Shown piece after piece: positions 1 through 6,139 of a stretch of 12,616 bases of DNA. Under the pieces are notes generated by a model. It made no database searches and had not been told where the DNA came from. It saw nothing but the letters and a program-made list of their open reading frames with translations. Position 1 is the stretch's first letter; each line of letters begins with the position of its first letter. The stretch is from Hoskinsella mucinilytica (GTDB taxonomy: Bacteria > Bacillota_I > Bacilli_A > Erysipelotrichales > Erysipelotrichaceae): NCBI RefSeq assembly GCF_045223415.1, contig NZ_JBEQZJ010000066.1, positions 1 to 12,616 of the forward strand. Reading direction: 5' to 3'. The position numbers were made by a program, and so were the translations under genes.

Positions 1-35
1 TCTACAAAATGTTTATAGATTTTGATGTTTTAATC

Positions 36-64
36 TTGTTAAAATGATAATGATAATATATAAT
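36..64 (+). promoter_or_regulatory. Candidate sigma-A promoter with Fur-like spacer
   Basis: TTGTTA at 36-41 is followed after exactly 17 bases by a perfect TATAAT at 59-64. The spacer contains GATAATGATAAT at 46-57, two tandem copies of the hexamer that makes up the classical Fur box, although the third, inverted hexamer is not conserved. Predicted transcription start is near 71. No coding region follows; two hairpins and a T-tract do. The region is very AT-rich, so a chance match to the promoter consensus is possible. Confidence 0.4.
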
Positions 65-69
65 AAAAG

Positions 70-135
70 CTAACCAAGAAGGCAGTGATAACACTGCACA
101 GAAAAGGAGTAAGCGCCAACTTACTCTTTTTTTTT
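70..135 (+). ncRNA. Candidate short structured RNA
   Basis: From the predicted start near 71 to the T-tract there are about 65 bases and no reading frame. They hold a perfect 6-bp hairpin (GCAGTG at 82-87, loop ATAA, CACTGC at 92-97) followed by a terminator hairpin at 107-126 with nine T residues. A promoter directly joined to hairpins and an intrinsic terminator is the layout of a small RNA gene. It would converge on the end of the beta-glucoside operon. An alternative is that only the terminator is real and serves that operon and an upstream gene outside the window. Confidence 0.33.
102..135. terminator. Bidirectional intrinsic terminator
   Basis: The arms GAGTAAG (107-113) and CTTACTC (120-126) pair perfectly around a 6-base loop. 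The flanks A102-A105 and T127-T135 extend the stem and give a U-tract on the plus transcript. On the minus strand the stem is followed by CCTTTTC, so the same hairpin can end the ROK-kinase operon, whose last stop codon is at 147-149. Confidence 0.75.
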
Positions 136-146
136 CGTAATTTATA

Positions 147-1052
147 TTAAAAATATTTATTTAAAAGAGAAATATTCTCTATTATAAACTGATAATAAGC
201 TCCAATCAAATTCGCATCGTTACGGAATTGACAAGCAATGATTTGTGGCATAACAACAGGTTCATCTACACAGATTTGTTCAAAACTTTCTTGGATACAT
301 TCAATCAAAAGATCTTGTGCGGATATACCTCCTCCAATAGCGATTTTCTCAGCATCATAAATCGCCTGAATATTGAACAACTGTAACGCAATGCGATCAC
401 TAAACTCATGAATCGCTGCCAAAGCCCGTTCATTTCCTGCATGGGCAAGAGCGAATATTTCTTCTCCACTCATTGGCATATCACTTTGTAAATGCTTCTG
501 TGCAGTTTCCAATAGCCCTTGAATACCGTTGATTCTCCACCAATTGGCTTTATCACCTCGGGTTATCTTATAATCCAAATGCAAGGATGAAACTTCCCCT
601 GAACAAAAATGTTTTCCTTGATGTACCTTACCATCCTTAATCAAACATCCTCCGATTCCGGTTCCTAAAATAATCACAATGGCATCCTCTACCCCTTGTA
701 AAGCTCCATATCCTACTTCCGCTATCCCAGCACACTTTGCATCATTACCAATCCAAACCGGACAATGAAACAACTGAGATACTTCCTTTGCGAACGCACG
801 ATTTTTTAGGTACCGTAGTGCCCCAGCGGTATACGCATACCCATGCTCACTGTCAATGACACCGGGCATACTGATTGCGATACCTCCTACCCCTTTCCCA
901 TATCCTTCATAAATCTCTTTGAAACAGTCAAACAATGCATCCATATCACTTAACGGGGTTTCTCGTTTGCCTCTTTCTATGATTTCTCTTTGCTCATTCA
1001 TGACGGCAATCTTAATACTACTCCCCCCGATATCTAATACTAATACGTTCAT
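147..1052 (-). CDS. ROK-family sugar kinase (glucokinase / beta-glucoside kinase type)
   Basis: A 301-residue cytoplasmic kinase expected to phosphorylate a free sugar with ATP. Residues 7-14 form the phosphate-binding DIGGSSIK motif, N103-D104-A105 carries the presumed catalytic Asp, and GTGIGG at 130-135 is the second ATP-binding loop. The usual ROK zinc signature (ExGH followed by CxCGxxGC) is missing: E153 is kept but His is replaced by Ser and no cysteine cluster follows. The start is at 1052, not at an upstream in-frame ATG at 1094: a GGAG sequence lies 10 bases upstream and the ATG overlaps the glucosidase stop (ATGA), implying translational coupling. In the operon it probably phosphorylates the glucose freed by the 6-phospho-beta-glucosidase. 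Phosphorylation of an unphosphorylated beta-glucoside, as in BglK, is an alternative. The fold is secure; the substrate is inferred. Confidence 0.9.
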   Translation of the reverse strand: MNVLVLDIGGSSIKIAVMNEQREIIERGKRETPLSDMDALFDCFKEIYEGYGKGVGGIAISMPGVIDSEHGYAYTAGALRYLKNRAFAKEVSQLFHCPVWIGNDAKCAGIAEVGYGALQGVEDAIVIILGTGIGGCLIKDGKVHQGKHFCSGEVSSLHLDYKITRGDKANWWRINGIQGLLETAQKHLQSDMPMSGEEIFALAHAGNERALAAIHEFSDRIALQLFNIQAIYDAEKIAIGGGISAQDLLIECIQESFEQICVDEPVVMPQIIACQFRNDANLIGAYYQFIIENISLLNKYF

Positions 1053-2479
1053 GAAAGATCTTCTCCGTTGCTTGCTATCACTTTTTGATACCAATAAAAA
1101 GAATCTTTACGAGATCGTTTCAGACTACCGCTTCCATCATCCTGTTTATCTACATAAATAAAACCATAGCGCTTGCTCATCTGTCCGGTACTTGCAGCGA
1201 CTAAATCAATACATCCCCAAGGCGTATATCCCATTAGATCAACACCATCTTCTTCTACCGCTTTTTTCATTTGTATGATATGTTTACGTAAATATTCTAT
1301 ACGATAATGATCATGAATTTCTCCGTTTGCTTCTAGCTTATCATATGCTCCCAACCCGTTTTCCACAATAAACAATGGAAGATGATAATGATCGGTAAAC
1401 CAATTCAATGCATAACGTAAACCAACAGGGTCAACCTGCCATCCCCAATCACTTGCTTCTACATAAGGATTTTTTACTAGATCATGCATTTCATCATAAT
1501 CAAAACTTTCATTCTCCGATTTGTGTTTGATCGCAAAGGACATGTAATAAGAGAAACCGATATAATCCACACATCCTTCTTTTAATAACGCCAGATCCTC
1601 AGCAGTTACATCCATTTGATACTGCTTTCTTTCCCAAAGCTTTGTGATATTCACAGGATAACTTCCGAATACATGAACATCTGTATAGTAATAACGTTTT
1701 TCCATCGCTTTATGTGCCATTAAGATATCTTCCGGTGAACAGGAATAAGGATATATCGGACACATTGCAATCATACATCCGATCTCGAACTTTGGATTGA
1801 TGCTTTTCGCAAGTTTAATTGCCTTGGCACTTGCGACCAATTCATAATGAGAAGCCTGATACATTAGCTGTTCCTTGTTATCGGATGCTTGATAAATGAT
1901 ACCGGAATCACCGTAAATGCTACCTTCACTATGATAATTCGCTTGGTTGTTGATTTCATTAAACGTCATCCAATAGGTTACCTTATTTTGATAACGCTCA
2001 AAACAGGTTTTCGCAAATTTCACAAAATAATCAATCAGTTTACGGTCTCTCCACCCTCCGTATTTCTGTGTTAAATAATAAGGCATTTCAAAATGACTTA
2101 ATGTGATAACCGGTTCTATGCCATATTTCAGGCATTCATCGAACATATCATCATAAAACTGTAATCCTTCTTCATTAGGTTCCTCTTCCATACCTGTTGG
2201 ATATATTCTTGTCCACGCAATGGATGTACGAAAACACTTAAATCCCATTTCCGCAAACATCGCAATATCTTCTTTATAATGATGATAAAAATCAATGGCA
2301 TCATGATTAGGATAATATTCTCCTTCTATGATTCCTTCTGTGATTCTTCGAGGCTTATCTTTTGTTCCTGCGGTGGATACATCCATGATGCTGATGCCTT
2401 TCCCATTGACATCATAAGCCCCTTCTAATTGATGAGCTGCGACAGCTCCACCCCATAAAAAATCTTTTCTCATACTCAT
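1049..2479 (-). CDS. bglA: 6-phospho-beta-glucosidase, glycoside hydrolase family 1
   Basis: A 476-residue GH1 enzyme of normal length that hydrolyses phosphorylated beta-glucosides delivered by the PTS to glucose 6-phosphate plus glucose or aglycone. The N-terminal signature FLWGGAVAAHQLEGAY is at 7-22. The acid/base Glu is E175 in TFNEIN and the nucleophile is E373 in IVENG. S430, K436 and Y438 have the spacing of the Ser-Lys-Tyr triad that binds the 6-phosphate in this subfamily, which argues for a phospho-substrate rather than a plain beta-glucosidase. GAGGTG lies about 6 bases before the ATG. The gene starts 16 bases after the RDD gene stops and overlaps the ROK gene by 4 bases. Cytoplasmic; no signal peptide. 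Aglycone preference cannot be read from the sequence. Confidence 0.95.
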   Translation of the reverse strand: MSMRKDFLWGGAVAAHQLEGAYDVNGKGISIMDVSTAGTKDKPRRITEGIIEGEYYPNHDAIDFYHHYKEDIAMFAEMGFKCFRTSIAWTRIYPTGMEEEPNEEGLQFYDDMFDECLKYGIEPVITLSHFEMPYYLTQKYGGWRDRKLIDYFVKFAKTCFERYQNKVTYWMTFNEINNQANYHSEGSIYGDSGIIYQASDNKEQLMYQASHYELVASAKAIKLAKSINPKFEIGCMIAMCPIYPYSCSPEDILMAHKAMEKRYYYTDVHVFGSYPVNITKLWERKQYQMDVTAEDLALLKEGCVDYIGFSYYMSFAIKHKSENESFDYDEMHDLVKNPYVEASDWGWQVDPVGLRYALNWFTDHYHLPLFIVENGLGAYDKLEANGEIHDHYRIEYLRKHIIQMKKAVEEDGVDLMGYTPWGCIDLVAASTGQMSKRYGFIYVDKQDDGSGSLKRSRKDSFYWYQKVIASNGEDLS

Positions 2480-2495
2480 TTGCTACACCTCATTT

Positions 2496-3065
2496 CTAAA
2501 CGGATTCTACCGTTGTTTTCGCAATGAAATCATGGATCGCACATCTTCGTTTTGTAAACAAACAACAAGCGATGCTTACTATCGTCAATATATAATGTAA
2601 GGTTGTGATCATTTCCAGCATGCTATCACTTCCATAACAAATGATTTGATAAATCAATGGAGAGATGGTATATACACTTCCCTCTATTAAGATGATCGCA
2701 ATCAATTGACGAAGAACCAATGTTTTCAATGTTACTTCTTGTTTTCCTTTTTCTTTGATTCTTAGCTTCATGATCTTCTTTCCTATCGTTTGCCCATGAA
2801 GACGGTAAGGTAAGACGATATAATATAGACATGCTATCAAGAGGGATGCCAATAAGGTCATACATGCTGTAGAGAATGGCAATGTCCGTAAATCCAATAT
2901 GGTATTTTGTTGTGGAAAGAATTGATAATAGGCCATAGATACAGGAAGTGAGACCAGTATACTTCCCAAATACCAATCGATCGCAAATGCGATAAATCGT
3001 CTGATATGAGATGCGCTTGTGAGTGATACTGGTGATTCTTTTCTTTGTAATGGTATACTGATCAT
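2496..3065 (-). CDS. RDD-family integral membrane protein
   Basis: About 189 residues with the marks of the RDD family: RRFIAFAIDWYLGS near the N-terminus with conserved Arg and Asp, the central GQTIGKKIMKLRI segment, an LRQLI helix, and the C-terminal AIHDFIAKT motif. Roughly four hydrophobic segments are visible. RDD proteins are poorly understood; some have been linked to ion or solute transport, but nothing here fixes a function. I chose the second ATG (3065) because GGAAGG abuts the first ATG (3074) with no spacing but lies 9 bases from the second. It sits between the EIIC and glucosidase genes with gaps of about 21 and 16 bases, so it is clearly co-transcribed. An RDD gene inside a PTS operon is unusual, and it may act as an accessory to uptake or to export of the aglycone. 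Confidence 0.85.
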   Translation of the reverse strand: MISIPLQRKESPVSLTSASHIRRFIAFAIDWYLGSILVSLPVSMAYYQFFPQQNTILDLRTLPFSTACMTLLASLLIACLYYIVLPYRLHGQTIGKKIMKLRIKEKGKQEVTLKTLVLRQLIAIILIEGSVYTISPLIYQIICYGSDSMLEMITTLHYILTIVSIACCLFTKRRCAIHDFIAKTTVESV

Positions 3066-3086
3066 ATGGTTCATCCTTCCTTATCT

Positions 3087-4466
3087 TTATAAACTTACAT
3101 CATCTAATGATAGATCATCTTCTTCTTTTTTTAATTTTTCTGCGGCTTTTTGATTTGCGAGAGCGGCTGCTTTTACGAATGGTAAATAGATGATCGTACT
3201 GACACCAACACATAGGATACCAATCAATAAGGATAAGTAATTGGTGCCGCCTGAACCTAAGAATGGAATTAAGAATCCCGGTGTTGTCCAGCCTACATCT
3301 ACAGAAACAGGTGGTATGATTTCAAAGACTGCGACACATAAATAACCGATAATATTACAAATCACTGGTGCCAGTATAAATGGAATGACATAAATCGGGT
3401 TCATTACGATCGGAAGACCGAAAATCAAAGGTTCATTGATATTGAATAGTCCTGGTGCAGTCGCTAATTTAGCAATCTGGAATTGTTGTTGGTCTTTTCT
3501 TGCGACCAAATAAATCGCAATGATCATACCAAGGGTTGCTCCTGATCCACCTGTATTTCCAAAGGCATCATTGATACCGCCCCATGTAATCGGAAAAGGT
3601 GTACCTATGGTTGTTCCATGGGCTCCATAATAGGCTAGATTGTCAATTCCTTGTTGTGCAAACATAACGGTACGCAAAGCACTCAACGTATTAGGACCAT
3701 GGATTCCTAGAACCCATAAGAATTGTTGTACAACTGCGAAGATCAATATCGTAAAGATATTCCCACCTAAAGATGCAAATGGCGCTTGGATCGCATTATA
3801 GATCACATATTGGATACCACCTTCACTTAGATAATTAAATAAATAATTGATCAAAGAAGAACCCATCAAAATGATGATGATTGGTATCAATAGATTAAAG
3901 GATTGCGCAACAGCCGGTGGTACTGCATCCGGCATCTTGATCGCAAGGCGTTTATTTTTCTGAAGTGCTGTTAGAAATTCACCTACCAGAAGTCCTACCA
4001 ACAATGCAACAAATAGCCCTTGTGCTCCCATAAAGTTCATAGGTAACGTATTACCAACCTGGTCAACATTCACATAGTTTGGATATACGATAAAATATGT
4101 TCCTATGGCGGTTACTCCGGATAAGACCTGATCTCCTTTCTTTTCTCCTGCCAATTTATATGCAGTTAAGAATACAATCAGAATAGACATGATATTGGCA
4201 GTACCGTTTAATACCGGTGATAACACTGCCTGAAAGTCTGATAAATTCGGTATAAGATCTCCCAGATGTAGAATTTTTGCGATAAAGCCATCGGGTGATA
4301 AGATCGCATAATTGATCAATGTGATAATTGATCCTGCCAATGTTAGTGGGAATGCTAAGGTGAACGCATCACGCACAGCAGCAACATGTCGTTGTGCATT
4401 TAGTTTTGCAGCAAACGGAACTAAGGTAGCTTCCATTTTTTCCTGCATGGTTTCCATTACACTCAT
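3087..4466 (-). CDS. celB: PTS lactose/cellobiose-family permease EIIC
   Basis: A 459-residue inner-membrane component of the phosphotransferase system with about ten hydrophobic segments. Family hallmarks are GIHGPN at 254-259 (H256 matches the substrate-binding His of ChbC-type permeases) and FNINEPLIFGLP at 341-352 (E345, the conserved catalytic-site Glu), followed by VGWTTPGFLIPFLGSGG near residue 400. The start at 4466 is preceded by GGAGGA with 8 bases of spacing; an in-frame ATG at 4514 has no such site and would add a charged 16-residue extension. No EIIA or EIIB domain is fused or adjacent, so phosphoryl transfer must use proteins encoded elsewhere. First gene of the operon; the sugar is inferred from the neighbouring 6-phospho-beta-glucosidase to be cellobiose or another beta-glucoside. 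Confidence 0.93.
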   Translation of the reverse strand: MSVMETMQEKMEATLVPFAAKLNAQRHVAAVRDAFTLAFPLTLAGSIITLINYAILSPDGFIAKILHLGDLIPNLSDFQAVLSPVLNGTANIMSILIVFLTAYKLAGEKKGDQVLSGVTAIGTYFIVYPNYVNVDQVGNTLPMNFMGAQGLFVALLVGLLVGEFLTALQKNKRLAIKMPDAVPPAVAQSFNLLIPIIIILMGSSLINYLFNYLSEGGIQYVIYNAIQAPFASLGGNIFTILIFAVVQQFLWVLGIHGPNTLSALRTVMFAQQGIDNLAYYGAHGTTIGTPFPITWGGINDAFGNTGGSGATLGMIIAIYLVARKDQQQFQIAKLATAPGLFNINEPLIFGLPIVMNPIYVIPFILAPVICNIIGYLCVAVFEIIPPVSVDVGWTTPGFLIPFLGSGGTNYLSLLIGILCVGVSTIIYLPFVKAAALANQKAAEKLKKEEDDLSLDDVSL

Positions 4467-4493
4467 GTAAAGTTTCCTCCTCGTATGTTTTTT

Positions 4494-4509
4494 TTGTTTG
4501 GCCAAACAA
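4494..4509. promoter_or_regulatory. Perfect 16-bp palindrome in the EIIC leader
   Basis: TTGTTTGGCCAAACAA is exactly self-complementary. It lies about 30 bases downstream of the predicted start of the EIIC transcript and 28 bases upstream of the ATG. On the coding strand it is followed by a run of A, not T, so it is not a terminator. Its size and position suit an operator for a dimeric repressor acting as a roadblock, with the RpiR protein next door the obvious candidate. Partner not proven. Confidence 0.5.
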
Positions 4510-4547
4510 TGCAAAGAGTATTTGTTTCATACTTCCTTGACATCGTT

Positions 4548-4576
4548 ATTATAAAGGAACACGCCCAACATTGAAA
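4548..4576 (-). promoter_or_regulatory. Promoter of the beta-glucoside operon
   Basis: On the minus strand there is a perfect TATAAT (4553-4548) with a weak TTTCAA -35 element (4576-4571) at 17-base spacing. Predicted start is about 4541, giving a leader of about 75 bases before the EIIC ATG. A poor -35 next to operator-like repeats fits a regulated promoter. TTCCTT and AAGGAA (4533-4538, 4554-4559) form a further inverted repeat around the -10. Confidence 0.6.
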
Positions 4577-4585
4577 GGGTTTACA
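4572..4585. promoter_or_regulatory. Candidate cre (CcpA) site
   Basis: TGAAAGGGTTTACA matches the catabolite-responsive consensus TGNAANCGNTNNCA at every fixed position except one of the central CG pair. It overlaps the -35 element of a PTS sugar operon promoter, where CcpA binding typically represses when glucose is present. The inference rests on a single motif match in a plausible place. Confidence 0.45.
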
Positions 4586-4591
4586 GGTATG

Positions 4592-4616
4592 AAAAAACAG
4601 GACAACATGCCCTGTT
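4592..4616 (-). terminator. Intrinsic terminator after rpiR
   Basis: Read on the minus strand, AACAGG (4616-4611) and CCTGTT (4601-4596) pair around a 9-base loop and run into further T residues (4595-4592). It lies 27 bases beyond the rpiR stop and just upstream of the EIIC promoter, so it would separate the two operons. The 6-bp stem is modest and read-through is possible. Confidence 0.55.
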
Positions 4617-4630
4617 AATTGTATCTTATT

Positions 4631-4647
4631 TGTAACACTGTGTTACA
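4631..4647. promoter_or_regulatory. 17-bp palindrome over the rpiR stop codon
   Basis: TGTAACAC-T-GTGTTACA has two perfect 8-bp arms around a single base, a shape that suits a DNA-binding dimer rather than an RNA hairpin. A partial third copy (TGTAACA) is at 4662-4668. It overlaps the last codons of rpiR and lies about 90-105 bases upstream of the EIIC transcription start. It could be an upstream operator or activator site for the sugar operon. The cognate protein is unknown. Confidence 0.45.
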
Positions 4648-5365
4648 TGTCTTGTTTTCTATGTAACAATTCCTTTGCGATAGCTTCAATTAGATAAACT
4701 GCTGGTATCTGTGAGGAAAAATCACACGATGGTTGAATAGCTCGATATTGCAAATGATAAGCTATGGTCAGATCGCACATTTTCGAAACAGCACCCTTTG
4801 CACTTGTCGTTACACATAGCAGTGGACAGCCTTGTTGATGATAACCTTGTAGTTGTTGAATCAGCTCAGGAGTTTCACCTGATACGCTCAATACGATCAC
4901 AACAGGTTTTCCTTTTACACAAACCGTATGATAAAACGGATCATCTTGACATAACGCAAAGGTTCCGGCATTACTAAATACTCTTGCGCCATAATGTGCA
5001 ATACCACCTGAATTTCCAATACCCGCAAAGATCACCATATCGCTATCCTCAATGATATCAGCGGCTTCTTGAATCTGTTCCATATAATAGGGAGAATCTA
5101 ATTTTGTAATACAATCGATAATTTCCTTGGTTTCTCCTAATGCCACCGTTTCTTCCGTTTCTTGTTTACACCAATATTTGAATTCCTGATAACTTTCTAA
5201 GCCCAGTTTTTTCACAAAACGCAATACCGTAGCAGTTGATACCTCGCATGCCGAAGCAAGCTCTCTGATTCTCATATAGCCAGCCTTTTCTTTATTCGCC
5301 TCAACATATCGGTAAACTTGAAGTTCCTTATCTTGAAAGCTTTGTATCAATTCTTTTTGTTCCAT
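4643..5365 (-). CDS. RpiR-family transcriptional regulator (HTH + SIS)
   Basis: A 240-residue regulator of usual length. Residues 1-75 form the RpiR winged helix-turn-helix, with the recognition region around 33-53 (RELASACEVSTATVLRFV). Residues of about 98-205 form an SIS phosphosugar-binding domain, including GIGNSGG at 115-121 and SVSGETPE at 160-167. Family members sense phosphorylated sugars and repress or activate PTS and sugar-catabolism operons. The ATG follows the SDR stop by one base (TGATATG) and has only a weak AGAAAG site, so it probably depends on translational coupling. It is encoded in the mgtE operon but lies immediately upstream of the beta-glucoside operon, which is its likely target; the effector would then be a disaccharide 6-phosphate or glucose 6-phosphate. 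Confidence 0.93.
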   Translation of the reverse strand: MEQKELIQSFQDKELQVYRYVEANKEKAGYMRIRELASACEVSTATVLRFVKKLGLESYQEFKYWCKQETEETVALGETKEIIDCITKLDSPYYMEQIQEAADIIEDSDMVIFAGIGNSGGIAHYGARVFSNAGTFALCQDDPFYHTVCVKGKPVVIVLSVSGETPELIQQLQGYHQQGCPLLCVTTSAKGAVSKMCDLTIAYHLQYRAIQPSCDFSSQIPAVYLIEAIAKELLHRKQDM

Positions 5366-5366
5366 A

Positions 5367-6119
5367 TCAATGATTCTTTCTATGTTGGATATGATAACTG
5401 CATTCCATTAAAACAGCATTGGGTAACCATCTTGTACAGGCATAGCTTAGCTTCATCAATACCCCCGGTATGATCATAAAGCGTTGCTTGAACATACCTT
5501 CGATTGCGATAGCCGCAATTTCTTCACTGGATGTTCCTTCCATCAAAAAATGAACGTTGGCGACTTGATCAAACTCTGTTTTCACAGGACCCGGGCAAAG
5601 TGTTGACACAGATACATGACTTCCACTTTTCTTTAGTTCTTTATAAACTGCCATACTTAAATGAAGTACATAACTTTTCGTCGCATAGTAGGTTGCCATC
5701 AAAGGCCCCGGTAAAAACGCCGCAGAACTTGCGACATTCAAGATATAACCGGAATCTCTTTTTTTAAAATCTTTCAAGAACAGTTTCGTTAATATATGTA
5801 CCGCTGTGATATTCGTATCGATCATTTCAAGCTCTTTTGTAAGCTTTGTTTCATCAAAGCTACCATAATCACCAAAACCTGCGTTATTGATGACGATATC
5901 AAGTTCTTCTGATTGTAGACGTTGATGTAATAAGATACAATTTTCTTTTTTCGATACATCTAATACGATGACAGTTACCGGCACCTTCAATTCTTTCTTC
6001 AACTCATATAAACGTTGAGACCTTCTCGCAACCAGAAAAAGCTCTACTCCCATATTCGCAAGAAGTCGAGCCATATCCCTACCGATACCACTGCTTGCTC
6101 CTGTAATCAATGCCTTCAT
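5367..6119 (-). CDS. Short-chain dehydrogenase/reductase (classical SDR)
   Basis: A 250-residue oxidoreductase with a Rossmann fold. The nucleotide-binding TGASSGIG is at 6-13, NNAG at 78-81, the catalytic Ser near 131, and Tyr144 and Lys148 (YxxxK in YYATK). The segment after the fourth strand, CPGPVKTEF at 175-183, is standard for the family. ARR at 31-33 after the second strand leans towards NADPH. An in-frame extension up to 6362 lies inside mgtE and is discarded: GGGAGG stands 7-8 bases before the ATG at 6119. It starts 20 bases after mgtE and is coupled to rpiR. The set of YqjQ/DltE-like SDRs with no known substrate is the closest resemblance; no substrate can be assigned. Confidence 0.92.
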   Translation of the reverse strand: MKALITGASSGIGRDMARLLANMGVELFLVARRSQRLYELKKELKVPVTVIVLDVSKKENCILLHQRLQSEELDIVINNAGFGDYGSFDETKLTKELEMIDTNITAVHILTKLFLKDFKKRDSGYILNVASSAAFLPGPLMATYYATKSYVLHLSMAVYKELKKSGSHVSVSTLCPGPVKTEFDQVANVHFLMEGTSSEEIAAIAIEGMFKQRFMIIPGVLMKLSYACTRWLPNAVLMECSYHIQHRKNH

Positions 6120-6139
6120 ACACACACCTCCCATTATTC

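Larger units (their letters stand above)
4525..4594. promoter_or_regulatory. 8-bp inverted repeat flanking the EIIC promoter
   Basis: TTTCATAC at 4525-4532 and GTATGAAA at 4587-4594 are perfect reverse complements, 54 bases apart, one downstream of the -10 and one upstream of the -35 of the EIIC promoter. The placement suggests paired half-sites for a regulator such as RpiR. The long gap makes chance a real alternative. Confidence 0.3.

Noticed and set aside
82..97. Relation between GCAGTGATAACACTGC and the similar GATAACACTGC inside the EIIC gene near 4218
   Set aside because: The second copy lies in conserved coding sequence and lacks the full inverted arm; most likely coincidence.
2626..2976. 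116-codon alternative frame within the RDD gene
   Set aside because: Overlaps a gene with clear family motifs; its own product has no recognisable features.
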